Shown piece after piece: positions 16,590-25,573 of a stretch of 64,000 nt of DNA. Made by a program: the position numbers and the translations under genes. The DNA comes from Acidimicrobiaceae bacterium. Lineage in GTDB: Bacteria > Actinomycetota > Acidimicrobiia > Acidimicrobiales > RAAP-2. The notes under the pieces are model-generated. The model did no database searches. It worked only from the letters and a program-made list of their open reading frames with translations, and was not told where the DNA came from. Where the stretch lies: positions 154,400 to 218,399 of the forward strand of contig DAHUZK010000040.1 of NCBI GenBank assembly GCA_027306605.1, written 5' to 3'. The stretch's first letter is position 1; every line of letters begins with the position of its first letter.

Positions 16590-17456
16590 GTGCGCAGCTT
16601 CCGCCGACGCGTGCTCGAGTGGGGGAGGGACAACCGTCGCGACCTGCCGTGGCGTCGGACCCGCGACCCGTGGCGGATCCTGGTCTCCGAGGTCATGCTC
16701 CAGCAGACCCAGGTGGAGCGGGTCGTCCCGCACTACGTGCGCTTCAGCGCTGCCTTCCCGAACCCGTCGGCCTGTGCCGACGCCGGATCGGCCGAGGTGG
16801 TCCGGCTCTGGGCGGGACTCGGGTACAACCGTCGAGCGTTGAACCTGCACCGAGCCGCATCTGCCGTCGTGCACCGGCACCATGGTGAGATCCCCTCGGA
16901 CGACGTTTCACTGCGGGCTCTGCCGGGGGTCGGCGCCTACACGTCTCGGGCCGTACGCTCGTTCGCCTTCGGCGCCGATGTCGCTGCGGTCGACACCAAT
17001 GCCGTGCGCGTGCTGGCCCGGTGCGTCTCCGCGGCACCGCTCAGTGTCGGCCAGGCCATGGCTCTCGGGGATCGGCTCGTACCCCGCGGAGGGTCGTGGG
17101 AGTTCAACCAGACCATGTTCGATCTCGGCGCGACGGTGTGCACGGCGGAGCCGAAGTGCGGTCGGTGCCCGCTGCGGCGCCAGTGCGCCTGGTATGGCGC
17201 CGGAGGGGGTGAACCCGACCCGTGGCGCAGGGGATCGACCGCGACGAAGCAAGCACGCTTCGCCGGATCGGATCGGCAGGGGCGCGGCCGGCTGCTGGAC
17301 GCGCTCCGTCACGGGACGGTGACGAGCGCAGCGTTGGCTGCGGCCTGCGGCTGGCCCGACGACTCGGCGCGAGCCGAGCGGATCGCCGGATCACTCGTGT
17401 GCGAGGGCTTCGCGAAGTGGTCGGGGTCTGCTCCGCCCGTGCTCGAGTTGTGCTGA
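16590..17456 (+). CDS. mutY: A/G-specific adenine glycosylase MutY, short form
   Basis: A roughly 288-residue HhH-GPD glycosylase. It has the catalytic Glu in ILVSEVMLQQTQV, the helix-hairpin-helix LPGVGAYT, the catalytic Asp in VDTNAVRV and a [4Fe-4S] ligand set C-x6-C-x2-C-x5-C (CTAEPKCGRCPLRRQC). It removes adenine mispaired with 8-oxoguanine. The C-terminal NUDIX-like recognition domain of the E. coli enzyme is missing, as is common in actinobacterial MutY; the last 80 residues are unlike it. There is no ATG; GTG at 16590 is the best start, and a slightly earlier one is possible. Confidence 0.9.
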   Translation: MRSFRRRVLEWGRDNRRDLPWRRTRDPWRILVSEVMLQQTQVERVVPHYVRFSAAFPNPSACADAGSAEVVRLWAGLGYNRRALNLHRAASAVVHRHHGEIPSDDVSLRALPGVGAYTSRAVRSFAFGADVAAVDTNAVRVLARCVSAAPLSVGQAMALGDRLVPRGGSWEFNQTMFDLGATVCTAEPKCGRCPLRRQCAWYGAGGGEPDPWRRGSTATKQARFAGSDRQGRGRLLDALRHGTVTSAALAAACGWPDDSARAERIAGSLVCEGFAKWSGSAPPVLELC

Positions 17457-17463
17457 GGAGCCT

Positions 17464-18336
17464 TCAGTCTTCTGTCACAAAGGCCATGATCCGGCGGTTC
17501 ACGACGTCGGGCTTCTCGACGTGCAGGAAGTGACCCGTCCCGTCCACGATCTCCGTCTCGGAGCCCTCCGCCATGAAGTCGAGCGGCGTGCCGATCGAAG
17601 AGAGCAGCATGCAGTTGTCGTCGCGTCCGTGGAGGTAAAGAGTCGGCTTCGGTATGGGTGCCAGCGTTGCCGCTTGTTCCTCCGCGTATTCGGGCACCTG
17701 GAGTGACGGGTCGTAAAGCGCCCTGTAGTAGCCGATCGCGGACACGATGCGCACTGGGTCGCCGATGGACTCCTTGACGCGCGCCACGTCCCAGGACCCG
17801 TCGTAGCCGGGCGACCAGTCTTCCCAGAGGTGGTCGATGAACGACCAGTCGTCGAGCGGGAGCGCCGCCTCGGCGAGCGGGGAGAGGAAGAAGAACATGT
17901 ACCAACTGCGCTTCAGCTGGGCGTAGGTCAGCAGCGACATCCCGATGGAGGCGGTCGGGGGCACTGCGGCAGTCACCGCTCGCCGCCACCGCTCCGGCCG
18001 GTGGGCCACCGCCCCGTAGGTGGCGAGAGCCCCCCAGTCGTGCCCGATCAACACCGCGTCCTCACGACCGCCGAGGGCCTCGTGCAGCTCGTTGACGTCG
18101 CGCACGATCGCACCCATCTGGTAGTTGCCGTCAGCCGGTACCTCGGTCGGGGCGTACCCGCGCAGGAAAGGGGCGACGGCCCGGAAGCCGGCCCCGGCGA
18201 GCTCGGGCAGCAGATAGCGCCAGGTGTGGGCGGTATCGGGGAACCCGTGCAGGCACAAGGCGAGGGGTCCGTCGTCGGGGCCCTCGGTCAAGTAGGCGAA
18301 TTCGAGCCCGTTCGCAGTGATGGTCCGTTGGTCCAT
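17464..18336 (-). CDS. Alpha/beta hydrolase, epoxide hydrolase-like
   Basis: A 290-residue hydrolase with the HGFP oxyanion motif, an Asp nucleophile in GHDWGALATY, an acidic residue in HGRDDNC and the catalytic His in GHFLHVEKPD. An Asp nucleophile in GHDWG marks the epoxide hydrolase/haloalkane dehalogenase group rather than esterases. A cap region (about 135-215) is aromatic-rich. The substrate is unknown. It is convergent with mutY (7 bp between stops) and diverges from the MBL hydrolase gene. Confidence 0.85.
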   Translation of the reverse strand: MDQRTITANGLEFAYLTEGPDDGPLALCLHGFPDTAHTWRYLLPELAGAGFRAVAPFLRGYAPTEVPADGNYQMGAIVRDVNELHEALGGREDAVLIGHDWGALATYGAVAHRPERWRRAVTAAVPPTASIGMSLLTYAQLKRSWYMFFFLSPLAEAALPLDDWSFIDHLWEDWSPGYDGSWDVARVKESIGDPVRIVSAIGYYRALYDPSLQVPEYAEEQAATLAPIPKPTLYLHGRDDNCMLLSSIGTPLDFMAEGSETEIVDGTGHFLHVEKPDVVNRRIMAFVTED

Positions 18337-18378
18337 GCCGCAGAACGTAGTGCGCTGTCGCGAGGTATCGTCAGGTCG

Positions 18379-19233
18379 GTGAACGTCACGTTCTACGGCG
18401 TGCGGGGTTCTTGCCCGTGCTCGGGGGACCGCTATCGGCGGTACGGGGGGAACACGTCGTGTTTGGTCATCGACGTCGAGGGTGATGACCCCCTGATCGT
18501 CGATCTCGGCACCGGTCTGCGCGCGCTCGGAGACGTCCTGCAGCGAGAGGTCCGGGCACTGGGGACGCCGCTACAGGCCACCGCATTGCTCACCCACCTG
18601 CACTTCGACCACATCTTGGGGATTCCGTTCTTCAGCCCTCTGCACGATCCGGGTGCGCGGCTCACGGTGTACGGACCCGCCCAACCCAAGGGGACGCTCA
18701 AGGACGCCCTGCACGCCGCGGTGCAGCCGCCGGTCTTCCCGATCCACATGGAGCAGTTCAGGGGCGAGCTCATCACCGTCGACGTCGGTGCAGAGGATTT
18801 CTCGGTCGGCCAGGCGAAAGTCATGGCGCGGCCCATCCCGCACGCGGGTGCGACCTTGGGATTCCGGATCGAGGCCGAGGGTCGTTCCGTGGCGTACATG
18901 TCGGACCACCAGGCGCCACTGGACCGCCGAGCGGTCCCCGATGCCGTGCTCGAGCTCTGCAAGGACGTCGACCTGCTGATCCACGACGGGCAGTACACCG
19001 ACGACGAGTTCTCCGTGAAGGCCGACTGGGGGCACTCGACCGCGGCCTACGCGGTGCACGTCGCAGCCGAGGCCGGCGCGCGCCGGCTGCTGCTGTCGCA
19101 CCACGACCCGTCCCACACCGACCGTGAGCTCGATCGCATCCTCACCCAGGCTCGCCGGCTCCCCGAGGCCAAGGCGATCAGCGACGTCTCCTCGGCGCAC
19201 GAGTCCCAGTCCGTCGATCTCGGAAAGGCGTAG
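18379..19233 (+). CDS. MBL-fold metallo-hydrolase
   Basis: A 284-residue metallo-beta-lactamase-fold protein starting at a GTG (VNVTFYGVRGSCPCSG). The metal motif HLHFDH is at 73-78; a later Asp and His (YMSDHQ, LLLSHHDPSH) complete the dinuclear site. The N-terminal RGSCPCSG...YGGNTSCLVID pattern is typical of PhnP/RNase Z-like phosphodiesterases rather than beta-lactamases. It likely hydrolyses a phosphodiester or nucleotide. The frame is open far upstream but overlaps the hydrolase promoter; GTG 18379 gives the natural N-terminus. Confidence 0.85.
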   Translation: MNVTFYGVRGSCPCSGDRYRRYGGNTSCLVIDVEGDDPLIVDLGTGLRALGDVLQREVRALGTPLQATALLTHLHFDHILGIPFFSPLHDPGARLTVYGPAQPKGTLKDALHAAVQPPVFPIHMEQFRGELITVDVGAEDFSVGQAKVMARPIPHAGATLGFRIEAEGRSVAYMSDHQAPLDRRAVPDAVLELCKDVDLLIHDGQYTDDEFSVKADWGHSTAAYAVHVAAEAGARRLLLSHHDPSHTDRELDRILTQARRLPEAKAISDVSSAHESQSVDLGKA

Positions 19234-19247
19234 CGGCAGCGACACGC

Positions 19248-19724
19248 ATGTCGGGTCTCGACCAGGCCCGGTTCCGCGAGGTGCTCGGACATTTCGCCAC
19301 CGGGATCACGATCGTCACGGCACTCGAGGATGGGGTGCCGGTGGGGTTCACGTGCCAGGCGTTCGCTGCCTTGTCGCTCGATCCGCCCATGGTGATCCTG
19401 GCCCCTGCCCGCAGTTCCACGAGCTGGCCCCGCATCGCCAAAGCCGGCGCCTTCTGCGTGAACGTCCTCGAGGAGCACCAGGAGGCCCTTTGCCGCGCCT
19501 TCGCCATATCGGGCGGGGACAAGTTCGACGGCGTGGGCTGGTCGCACGGGATCACGGGCGCGCCGGTGATCCAAGGTTCGCTCGCCGTGGTGGAATGCCG
19601 CCTGGGCGACATCTTCGACGGCGGCGATCACGAGCTGGTGACGGGCCACGTCGTCGCGCTCGAGGTGAACGAGGGGAGCCCGCTCATCTTCTATCGGGGG
19701 GGCTTCGGCCGTTTCGCCCCTTGA
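19248..19724 (+). CDS. Flavin reductase family protein (FMN-binding split barrel)
   Basis: A 158-residue protein with the flavin-reductase pattern: FREVLGHFATGITIVTA, GFTCQAFAALSLDPPMVILAP, and the HELVTGHVVALE strand near the C-terminus. It reduces free FMN or FAD with NAD(P)H, usually for a two-component monooxygenase partner. No monooxygenase lies next to it. It starts 14 bp after the MBL gene on the same strand. Confidence 0.9.
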   Translation: MSGLDQARFREVLGHFATGITIVTALEDGVPVGFTCQAFAALSLDPPMVILAPARSSTSWPRIAKAGAFCVNVLEEHQEALCRAFAISGGDKFDGVGWSHGITGAPVIQGSLAVVECRLGDIFDGGDHELVTGHVVALEVNEGSPLIFYRGGFGRFAP

Positions 19725-19749
19725 CCCGGCAGCCGCTACCGTTCGCCCG

Positions 19750-20295
19750 ATGCCAGAACTGATCCCCTCCTCAACGATCGACGATGTGGTGCTCGTCCGG
19801 CCCGACGTGCACGGCGACCAGCGGGGGCGCTTCGTCGAGACCTATCGCCGCAACTGGTTCCCTGACGGCCGCGAGATGGTGCAGGGCAACCGTTCCGAGA
19901 AGCAGGCCGGCGCGTTGGTGGGACTGCACTACCACCTCCACCAGGCGGACTACTGGTACCTGCTGCGGGGCAGGGCACGCGTCGTGCTGCACGATCTGCG
20001 CGTCGGGTCCAAGACCGAGGGTGCCACCGAGGTGATCGAGCTCGACGAGAGCGTGGACCAGGGCGTCTACATCCCGCCGGGCGTCGCCCACGGGTTCTCG
20101 GCGCTGACGGACATCTTGCTCACCTACCTGGTCGACAACTACTACGACCCCAACGACGAGCTCGGACTGGCGTGGGACGATCCTGCCGTCGGGGCCGACT
20201 GGGGTGTGGGCGATCCCATCCTGTCGGCCCGGGACCAGGCGAATCCCTCCCGCAGCGACATCCCCGACGAGATACGCCCCCGACTCGCCCGCTGA
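19750..20295 (+). CDS. RmlC-like dTDP-4-dehydrorhamnose 3,5-epimerase family cupin
   Basis: A 181-residue cupin with RmlC landmarks: DQRGRFVETYR at the N-terminus, GLHYH in place of the usual GLHYQ, PPGVAHGF, and a C-terminal Y.PNDELGLAWDDP block. It would epimerise a nucleotide-linked 4-keto sugar for a cell-surface or cofactor sugar. No other rhamnose genes are adjacent, so the exact sugar is unknown. Its stop lies at the edge of a 27-bp tandem duplication. Confidence 0.82.
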   Translation: MPELIPSSTIDDVVLVRPDVHGDQRGRFVETYRRNWFPDGREMVQGNRSEKQAGALVGLHYHLHQADYWYLLRGRARVVLHDLRVGSKTEGATEVIELDESVDQGVYIPPGVAHGFSALTDILLTYLVDNYYDPNDELGLAWDDPAVGADWGVGDPILSARDQANPSRSDIPDEIRPRLAR

Positions 20296-20346
20296 CGAGT
20301 CCGCCTCCGGCTGGCCCACTGACGAGTCCGCCCCCGGCTGGCCCGC
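20293..20346. repeat. 27-bp tandem duplication spanning a stop codon
   Basis: Two copies of a 27-bp unit beginning TGACGAGTCCGCC at 20293 and 20320, one mismatch within the shared part. The first three bases of each are TGA; the first is the stop of the RmlC-like gene. Confidence 0.88.
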
Positions 20347-20458
20347 CGAGGTCCCGGCGGGCGAGCGGACCGGACTGGCGGGGGATAGAGGCGCAGTCCC
20401 GTGCCGCCAGCCCGGGCGCGGTTCTCGGCCCGGCGTCGATCCTGTTGAATAGGGGGCG

Positions 20459-21475
20459 GTGCTGATCGGTGGGGTCGTCGGTGTCGTGGTCGTCATGGTC
20501 GTCGTGGCCGTCATCGTGGCAGTGGTCGTGCGCAGCCGCTCCCACGACGACGAGCACTCGGTCGAGCACTATCACCGCCAGCTGCACACGCTCGAAGAGA
20601 TGCGGGCACACCCGTCAGAGAGCGGCAACGGCAACGGAAGCGGCGAAAGCAGTGGAAACGGAAGCGGCGAAAGCAGCGGCAACGGCGAAAGCAGGGGCAA
20701 CGCCAACGGTGTTGCGTATCCGGCGAGTGCCTTCCGCGTGACGGGTTCATCCGCCGTGCGGCTGACCGAACCCGGGCGTCCGGTCGTGCCGCCGGTACCC
20801 CCACCGTCGATAGCCGACCCGGGGCAACCCATCAGCTTCTCGGACGACGACGTGGAAGCAAAGAGTCCCGAGCGGGGGGAGGAGGGTCCCGAGAAGCCTC
20901 CCGGCAGCTTCATGTCCGGTACCGAGGACCGCGCCATGCACGGAATCAATCATCGGCCGCGGCGCCTGGCCCGTCCCGCCGCCGCGGTCGCCGCTGTCCT
21001 GGTACTCGTCGTCGTCTTGGTGGTGACCGGTCTGCACGCCAACCCACCCCCACGAAGGGGCAGGTCGGCCGTCACCGCCACGACGTCGCACAACCAGACG
21101 GGCGCACGGCGTGCTACGACCACCTCCACGACCAGCACCGCGCCCCCGGCCGTTTCGGCACCACAAGGGGCGACGGCGCACAGCGCCAGCTATCTCGTCA
21201 CTGGTTCGAACTATGCCCTGGCGTTCTCGGCCAGCGGAGGCGATTGTTGGATCCAGGTGACCAACGTCACCAACGGTTCGGTCTTGTTCAGCGCAACGCT
21301 GTCGCCGGGCCAGTCGCATGCCCTCACGGTGACGGGGCCGGTAACGGTCATTGCAGGCGCACCCAGCTCCTTCGCCGCAACGGTCAACGGGGCGGCCGTC
21401 ACCTTGCCGCCGGGGAACCAGGCTCCCTTCACCTTGCAATTCCAGGCGACGCCGACACCCGCCGGCTCCGGCTAG
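20459..21475 (+). CDS. Membrane protein with C-terminal RodZ-like (DUF4115) domain
   Basis: A 338-residue protein. A hydrophobic N-terminal segment (about 2-25) is followed by a Gly/Asn/Ser repeat linker, a Pro-rich stretch, a second membrane helix (about 172-192), a Thr/Ser-rich spacer and a final about 90-residue beta domain. That domain (GDCWIQVTNVTNGSVLFSAT, then GQSHALTVTGPVTVIAG and ATVNGAAVTLPPG) fits the RodZ C-terminal domain, which in RodZ lies outside the membrane and helps cell-shape machinery. The cytoplasmic HTH domain of true RodZ is absent, so the role is uncertain. Confidence 0.65.
   Translation: MLIGGVVGVVVVMVVVAVIVAVVVRSRSHDDEHSVEHYHRQLHTLEEMRAHPSESGNGNGSGESSGNGSGESSGNGESRGNANGVAYPASAFRVTGSSAVRLTEPGRPVVPPVPPPSIADPGQPISFSDDDVEAKSPERGEEGPEKPPGSFMSGTEDRAMHGINHRPRRLARPAAAVAAVLVLVVVLVVTGLHANPPPRRGRSAVTATTSHNQTGARRATTTSTTSTAPPAVSAPQGATAHSASYLVTGSNYALAFSASGGDCWIQVTNVTNGSVLFSATLSPGQSHALTVTGPVTVIAGAPSSFAATVNGAAVTLPPGNQAPFTLQFQATPTPAGSG
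20628..20705. repeat. Gly-Asn-Ser-Glu coding repeat
   Basis: Short imperfect repeats of GGCAACGGAAGCGGCGAAAG type encode GNGSGESS-like units in the RodZ-tail protein linker. Confidence 0.7.
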
Positions 21476-21813
21476 AGCTCGCCGCCCGCGAGGGCACCCA
21501 TCCGGAGAGACACGGGCGGACAGCGTGCGGTGATCTCCACTTCCGGATGGTCCTTTCTCCGCCCTCGTGGCCCTCGTGCCGGTCCTGGCGGCGGCGTATT
21601 CGCCACCTCGGAGATGTTGCCCTTGCCTGTATACGCGCCGGCGGCTCCGGCCGCCCATGAGGCGGGCTGAGGCGGGGTGAGGTCCCGCTGCCGCGTATAC
21701 AGGTGAGGTTCGATGCCCCGCGGCGCCATATACAGGTGGAACAGAGATGCCGCCATGATCGGGGGTGCGGCCCCCGGGGAGGGGGTCCGGGTCCCCCCGG
21801 GGGGCTGCCGCCG
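21476..21813. other. 338-bp intergenic region with GTATAC half-sites
   Basis: Between two convergent stops. No convincing gene. It carries three CCTGTATA sites: one on the plus strand (21627-21640) and two on the minus strand (21689-21705 and 21723-21739), the last reading CCTGTATATGGCGCC. This resembles the central palindrome of the elements at 4080 and 53945. Downstream (21760-21810) is a G/C-run stretch that could fold as a terminator for both genes. Confidence 0.5.
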
Positions 21814-24006
21814 TCAGGCGTCGGCCAGGCCGAAGACATCGAGGAGGAAGGCATAGACGAGCGCTTCCTCCTTCCAGGCTTCGTAGCGGCCCGAGGGCCC
21901 TCCGTGCCCGGCGCCCAGCTCGGTGTGCAAGAGCACCCGGGTGCTGGGGGACAGGTGCCGGATCTTGGCCACCCACTTGGCCGGCTCCCAATACGCCACC
22001 CGGGGGTCGTTCAGGCCGGCGGTGACGAAGAGGTCGGGATACCTGCGGGCAGACCCGTCGAGGTTCGTCCCGGTGACGTTGTCGTAGGGAGAGTAGGAGA
22101 GCATGCGGCGATAGGCGGTTTCGTCGGCCAAGGGATTGCCCCATTCCTCCCATTCGCCCACGGTGAGGGGGAGCTGGTCGTCGAGCATGGTGGTCACACA
22201 GTCGACGAATGGCACCTCGGCCACGAGAGCCCGGAAGAGCTCGGGAGCCTGGTTGGCCACGGCGCCGATGAGCAGCCCGCCCGCCGAGCCGCCACGGCCC
22301 GCCACGGCGTCGGACGACGCGATGCCCTCATCGACGAGATGCCGGGCGCAGGCGATGAAGTCCGAGAAGGTGTTGGCCTTGCGGTCCATCCGGCCGTCCT
22401 CGTACCAGGCGCGGCCCATCTCGCCACCGCCCCGCACGTGTGCGATGGCGAAGACGACGCCCCGATCCAGCAGCGAGAGCCGGTGATGCGAGAAGGACGG
22501 GTCGATGGAGATCTCGTAGGCGCCGTAGCCGTACACGAGACAGGGAGCGGGCATGGCGACCCCTGCACGGTGCACGACCGAGATCGGCACCGGCGTGCCA
22601 TCGGGCGCTTCGGCCCAGACGCGGGACGTCCGGTAGTGCCCCGGGTCGAAGTCACCGAGCACGGGCTCTTGCTTGAGGAGCGTCTCTCCCCGATCCGTCA
22701 GGTCGACCTGCAGGACACTCGACGGCGTCACCATCGACGTGCGGCCGATCCGCAGCGACGGTGCGTCCGGTTCGAGGTTGGCGCCGAGCCACGTCGACGA
22801 CGGACTGTCCATGGAGGGGATGACCCAGCTCGGGGCGAGCGGGTCCGGACCGAAGGGGTCCCCGCCTCCCCGGACCGGTGGCAGCGGCACGACGCGTACC
22901 CGTGTCTGCGCCTCGGCCCGCTCGCTCAGGACGAGTACGCCCGCGAAGGCGTCGACGTCCTCGAGCCGCACGCCGGGGCGATGCGGGACGACCTCGCGCC
23001 AGGTGGGCGCACCGGCGGTCACCGCGTCGTCGGGCGCGGCGAGGACGCGGAAGTCGCGGGCGTCCTCGTTGGTCAGCACGAGGAACCAGCCGCCGCCGGC
23101 ACCGCGAGGAACCAAGTGGTCCGCGGCGTACTCGATGCCCTCCCGGCGGGGCTGTACGACCACCGCTCCGGCCAGCGGGTCGCCCGAGGGGATGGCCAAC
23201 CACTCGGTGGTGTTGGTGCTGTGCAACCCGACGAGCACGAAGGCCAAATCGCGCGTGGTCCCCACGCCGAGGGAGAAGCGGCGATCGGGCTCCTGGTAGA
23301 CGAGGACGTCATCGGCGGGCTCCGTGCCGAGCCGGTGCCGCCAGAGCTGGTAGGGGCGCTGGGCCTCGTCCAGGCGGACGTAGAAGACGAAGTCACCGTC
23401 GGCCGACCAGGCCAGGCCGTAGCCGACGTCGGGCACCGACTCGGCGGCGAGCGCCGGCGAGGCCTCGGCCTCGAGGCACAAGAAGCGCAGCTCGTACTTC
23501 TCGTCGCCCCGGCGGTCGGTGGCGTAGGCCAGCCACGAGTGATCGTGGCTGACGACGGCGGTGCCGACGGCGAAGTACTCGGAGCCCTCGGCCAGCCGGT
23601 TCTCGTCGAGGAGCACCTGCTCCTCCCCGCCGGGCTCGCCGGCAGGAGGCAGCTCGTCCGGTCCGCGGGCGGGACGGCGGCAGTGGATGGCGTATTCGCG
23701 TCCCTCCTCGGTGCGCGTGTAGTACCACCACGGACCGCGGCGGGCCGGAACCGACATGTCCGTCTCCTTGATGCGGGCCTTCATCTCCTCGAAGAGGGCG
23801 TTGCGCAGCCCGGAGAGGCGGCTGGTCTGCTCCTCGGTGTACGCGTTCTCCGCCTCGAGGTAGGCCATCGCTTCGGGGTCGTCCCGGTCGCGCAGCCAGT
23901 ACCAGGGGTCTTCACGCTCGTCGCCGTGGGCGCGCACCACATGGGGGCGCCGCGGGGCGCTCGGGGGGCCGGCCATGGACGCAGAGCCTGCCACGCCCGG
24001 TGACAC
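21814..24006 (-). CDS. ptrB: Oligopeptidase B (S9A prolyl oligopeptidase family)
   Basis: A 730-residue serine peptidase. The N-terminal seven-bladed propeller region begins HVVRAHGDEREDPWYWLRD, characteristic of protease II. The C-terminal hydrolase domain has the nucleophile motif GRGGSAGG, the preceding YGYGAYEISIDPSFS region and the catalytic His in GAGHGGPSGR. It cleaves short peptides after Arg or Lys in the cytosol. The start may be the GTG at 24006 or the ATG at 23976 (MAGPPSAPRR). It diverges from sufB across a 119-bp promoter region. Confidence 0.93.
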   Translation of the reverse strand: MSPGVAGSASMAGPPSAPRRPHVVRAHGDEREDPWYWLRDRDDPEAMAYLEAENAYTEEQTSRLSGLRNALFEEMKARIKETDMSVPARRGPWWYYTRTEEGREYAIHCRRPARGPDELPPAGEPGGEEQVLLDENRLAEGSEYFAVGTAVVSHDHSWLAYATDRRGDEKYELRFLCLEAEASPALAAESVPDVGYGLAWSADGDFVFYVRLDEAQRPYQLWRHRLGTEPADDVLVYQEPDRRFSLGVGTTRDLAFVLVGLHSTNTTEWLAIPSGDPLAGAVVVQPRREGIEYAADHLVPRGAGGGWFLVLTNEDARDFRVLAAPDDAVTAGAPTWREVVPHRPGVRLEDVDAFAGVLVLSERAEAQTRVRVVPLPPVRGGGDPFGPDPLAPSWVIPSMDSPSSTWLGANLEPDAPSLRIGRTSMVTPSSVLQVDLTDRGETLLKQEPVLGDFDPGHYRTSRVWAEAPDGTPVPISVVHRAGVAMPAPCLVYGYGAYEISIDPSFSHHRLSLLDRGVVFAIAHVRGGGEMGRAWYEDGRMDRKANTFSDFIACARHLVDEGIASSDAVAGRGGSAGGLLIGAVANQAPELFRALVAEVPFVDCVTTMLDDQLPLTVGEWEEWGNPLADETAYRRMLSYSPYDNVTGTNLDGSARRYPDLFVTAGLNDPRVAYWEPAKWVAKIRHLSPSTRVLLHTELGAGHGGPSGRYEAWKEEALVYAFLLDVFGLADA

Positions 24007-24028
24007 GGAGGTAGCCTCGCCGTGAACG

Positions 24029-24077
24029 TTTCGGCTGGCCGGGGTAGTTGTTACTATCGAGATAGGGGAAATTCCCC
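24029..24077 (+). promoter_or_regulatory. Putative sufB promoter and palindromic operator
   Basis: TTTCGG (24029-24034) and TACTAT (24052-24057) form a possible -35/-10 pair with 17-bp spacing. Just downstream, GGGGAA-A-TTCCCC (24065-24077) is a palindrome with 6-bp arms, well placed to act as a repressor site. The region is clearly richer in A+T than its surroundings. Both assignments are by eye. Confidence 0.45.
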
Positions 24078-24125
24078 GATCGCCGGACCCGATCCCCGAT
24101 CCCGATCCCCGAACTCAGGAGCCAC

Positions 24126-25526
24126 ATGGCCACCACGGATCTCGACCTGGGCCGCTACCAGCTGGGCTGGAGCGACGCCGAGGACTACGTCTTCAAGCCG
24201 AAGAAGGGCCTGAACGAGTCGATCGTGCGCGAGATGTCCGAGATGAAGGGCGAGCCCGACTGGATGCGGGACTTCCGCCTCCGCTCGCTGCGGCACTTCG
24301 AGCGCAAGCCGATGGCGCCGTGGTTCGCCTCGCAGATGCCCAAGCTCGACTTCGACGACATCTACTACTACATCAAGCCCACCGGCGGGCAGGTGAACGA
24401 CTGGTCCGAGCTGCCCGACGCCATCAAGAACACCTACGAGAAGCTGGGCATCCCCGAGGCCGAGCGCAAGTATCTCGCCGGCGTGACGGCGCAGTACGAG
24501 AGCGAAGTCGTCTTCCACCGCAACCGCGACGATCTCGAGGCCCAGGGCGTCTTCTTCTGCGACATGGACACGGCGGTGCGCGACTACCCCGACGTCGTCC
24601 GCAAGTGGTTCGGCAAGGTCATCCCCCCGAACGACAACAAGTTCGCCGCGCTCAATTCGGCCGTCTGGTCCGGCGGGTCGTTCATCTACGTGCCGCCGGG
24701 TGTCAAGGTGGAGATGCCGCTCCAGGCCTATTTCCGCATCAACGCGGAGAACATGGGCCAGTTCGAGCGCACGCTCATCATCGCCGACGAGGGATCCCAG
24801 GTCCACTACATCGAGGGGTGCTCCGCCCCGGTGTACACCACGGACTCCCTGCACTCCGCGGTGGTCGAGCTGGTGGCGCTGCCCGGCTCCCGCATCACCT
24901 ACACCACGATCCAGAACTGGTCGACCAACGTCTACAACCTGGTGACCAAGAGGGCCCGTGCCGAGGCCGAGGCCCACGTGGAGTGGATCGACGGCAACAT
25001 CGGCTCGCGCCTGACCATGAAGTACCCGTCCGTGTACCTCATGGGCCCGAAGGCCAGCGGCGAGGTGCTGTCCGTCGCCTACGCCGGGGCGGGCCAGCAT
25101 CAGGACGCCGGAGCCAAGATGTTCCACGTCGCCCCGGAGACGAGCTCGACGATCGTGTCGAAGTCGATCTCCAAGGACGGCGGGATCACGACCTACCGGG
25201 GCAAGGTGCATGTCGACCCGAACGCCCGCGGCGCCAAGTCGTTCGTCCGTTGCGACGCGCTGTTGCTCGACGACGAGTCCACATCGGAGACCAAGCCCTA
25301 CATGGAGGTCGGGGAGCGCGATGCGCGCATCGGCCACGAGGCCACCGTCTCGAAAGTCGGTGACGACCAGCTCTTCTACCTGATGAGCCGGGGCCTGTCC
25401 GAGAGCCAGGCCATGAGCATGATCGTGAACGGCTTCATCGAGCCGGTCACCCGGACACTCCCCATGGAGTACGCGGTCGAGTGGAGCCGCCTGATAGAGC
25501 TGCAGATGGAGGGTGCGGTCGGCTGA
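24126..25526 (+). CDS. sufB: Fe-S cluster assembly scaffold SufB
   Basis: A 466-residue SufB. It contains YYYIKPTGGQVNDWSELP, the ALNSAVWSGGSFIYVPPGV core beta-helix entry, the EGCSAP segment, and C-terminal GHEATVSKVGDDQLFYLMSRGLS with the Glu and His typical of the SufBCD scaffold. With SufC and SufD it builds Fe-S clusters in the cytosol from sulfur supplied by SufS/SufU. AGGAG lies just before the ATG. Unlike the standard actinobacterial operon, sufD does not follow: about 4.8 kb of catabolic genes intervene. Confidence 0.97.
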   Translation: MATTDLDLGRYQLGWSDAEDYVFKPKKGLNESIVREMSEMKGEPDWMRDFRLRSLRHFERKPMAPWFASQMPKLDFDDIYYYIKPTGGQVNDWSELPDAIKNTYEKLGIPEAERKYLAGVTAQYESEVVFHRNRDDLEAQGVFFCDMDTAVRDYPDVVRKWFGKVIPPNDNKFAALNSAVWSGGSFIYVPPGVKVEMPLQAYFRINAENMGQFERTLIIADEGSQVHYIEGCSAPVYTTDSLHSAVVELVALPGSRITYTTIQNWSTNVYNLVTKRARAEAEAHVEWIDGNIGSRLTMKYPSVYLMGPKASGEVLSVAYAGAGQHQDAGAKMFHVAPETSSTIVSKSISKDGGITTYRGKVHVDPNARGAKSFVRCDALLLDDESTSETKPYMEVGERDARIGHEATVSKVGDDQLFYLMSRGLSESQAMSMIVNGFIEPVTRTLPMEYAVEWSRLIELQMEGAVG

Positions 25527-25573
25527 CCGCGCGGCACCCGCCTTCCTGTGCATGGCACCATGGAGCCGTGCCG

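Noticed and set aside
17830..18378. Upstream extension of the MBL hydrolase
   Set aside because: It is antisense to the epoxide-hydrolase-like gene and lacks MBL features.
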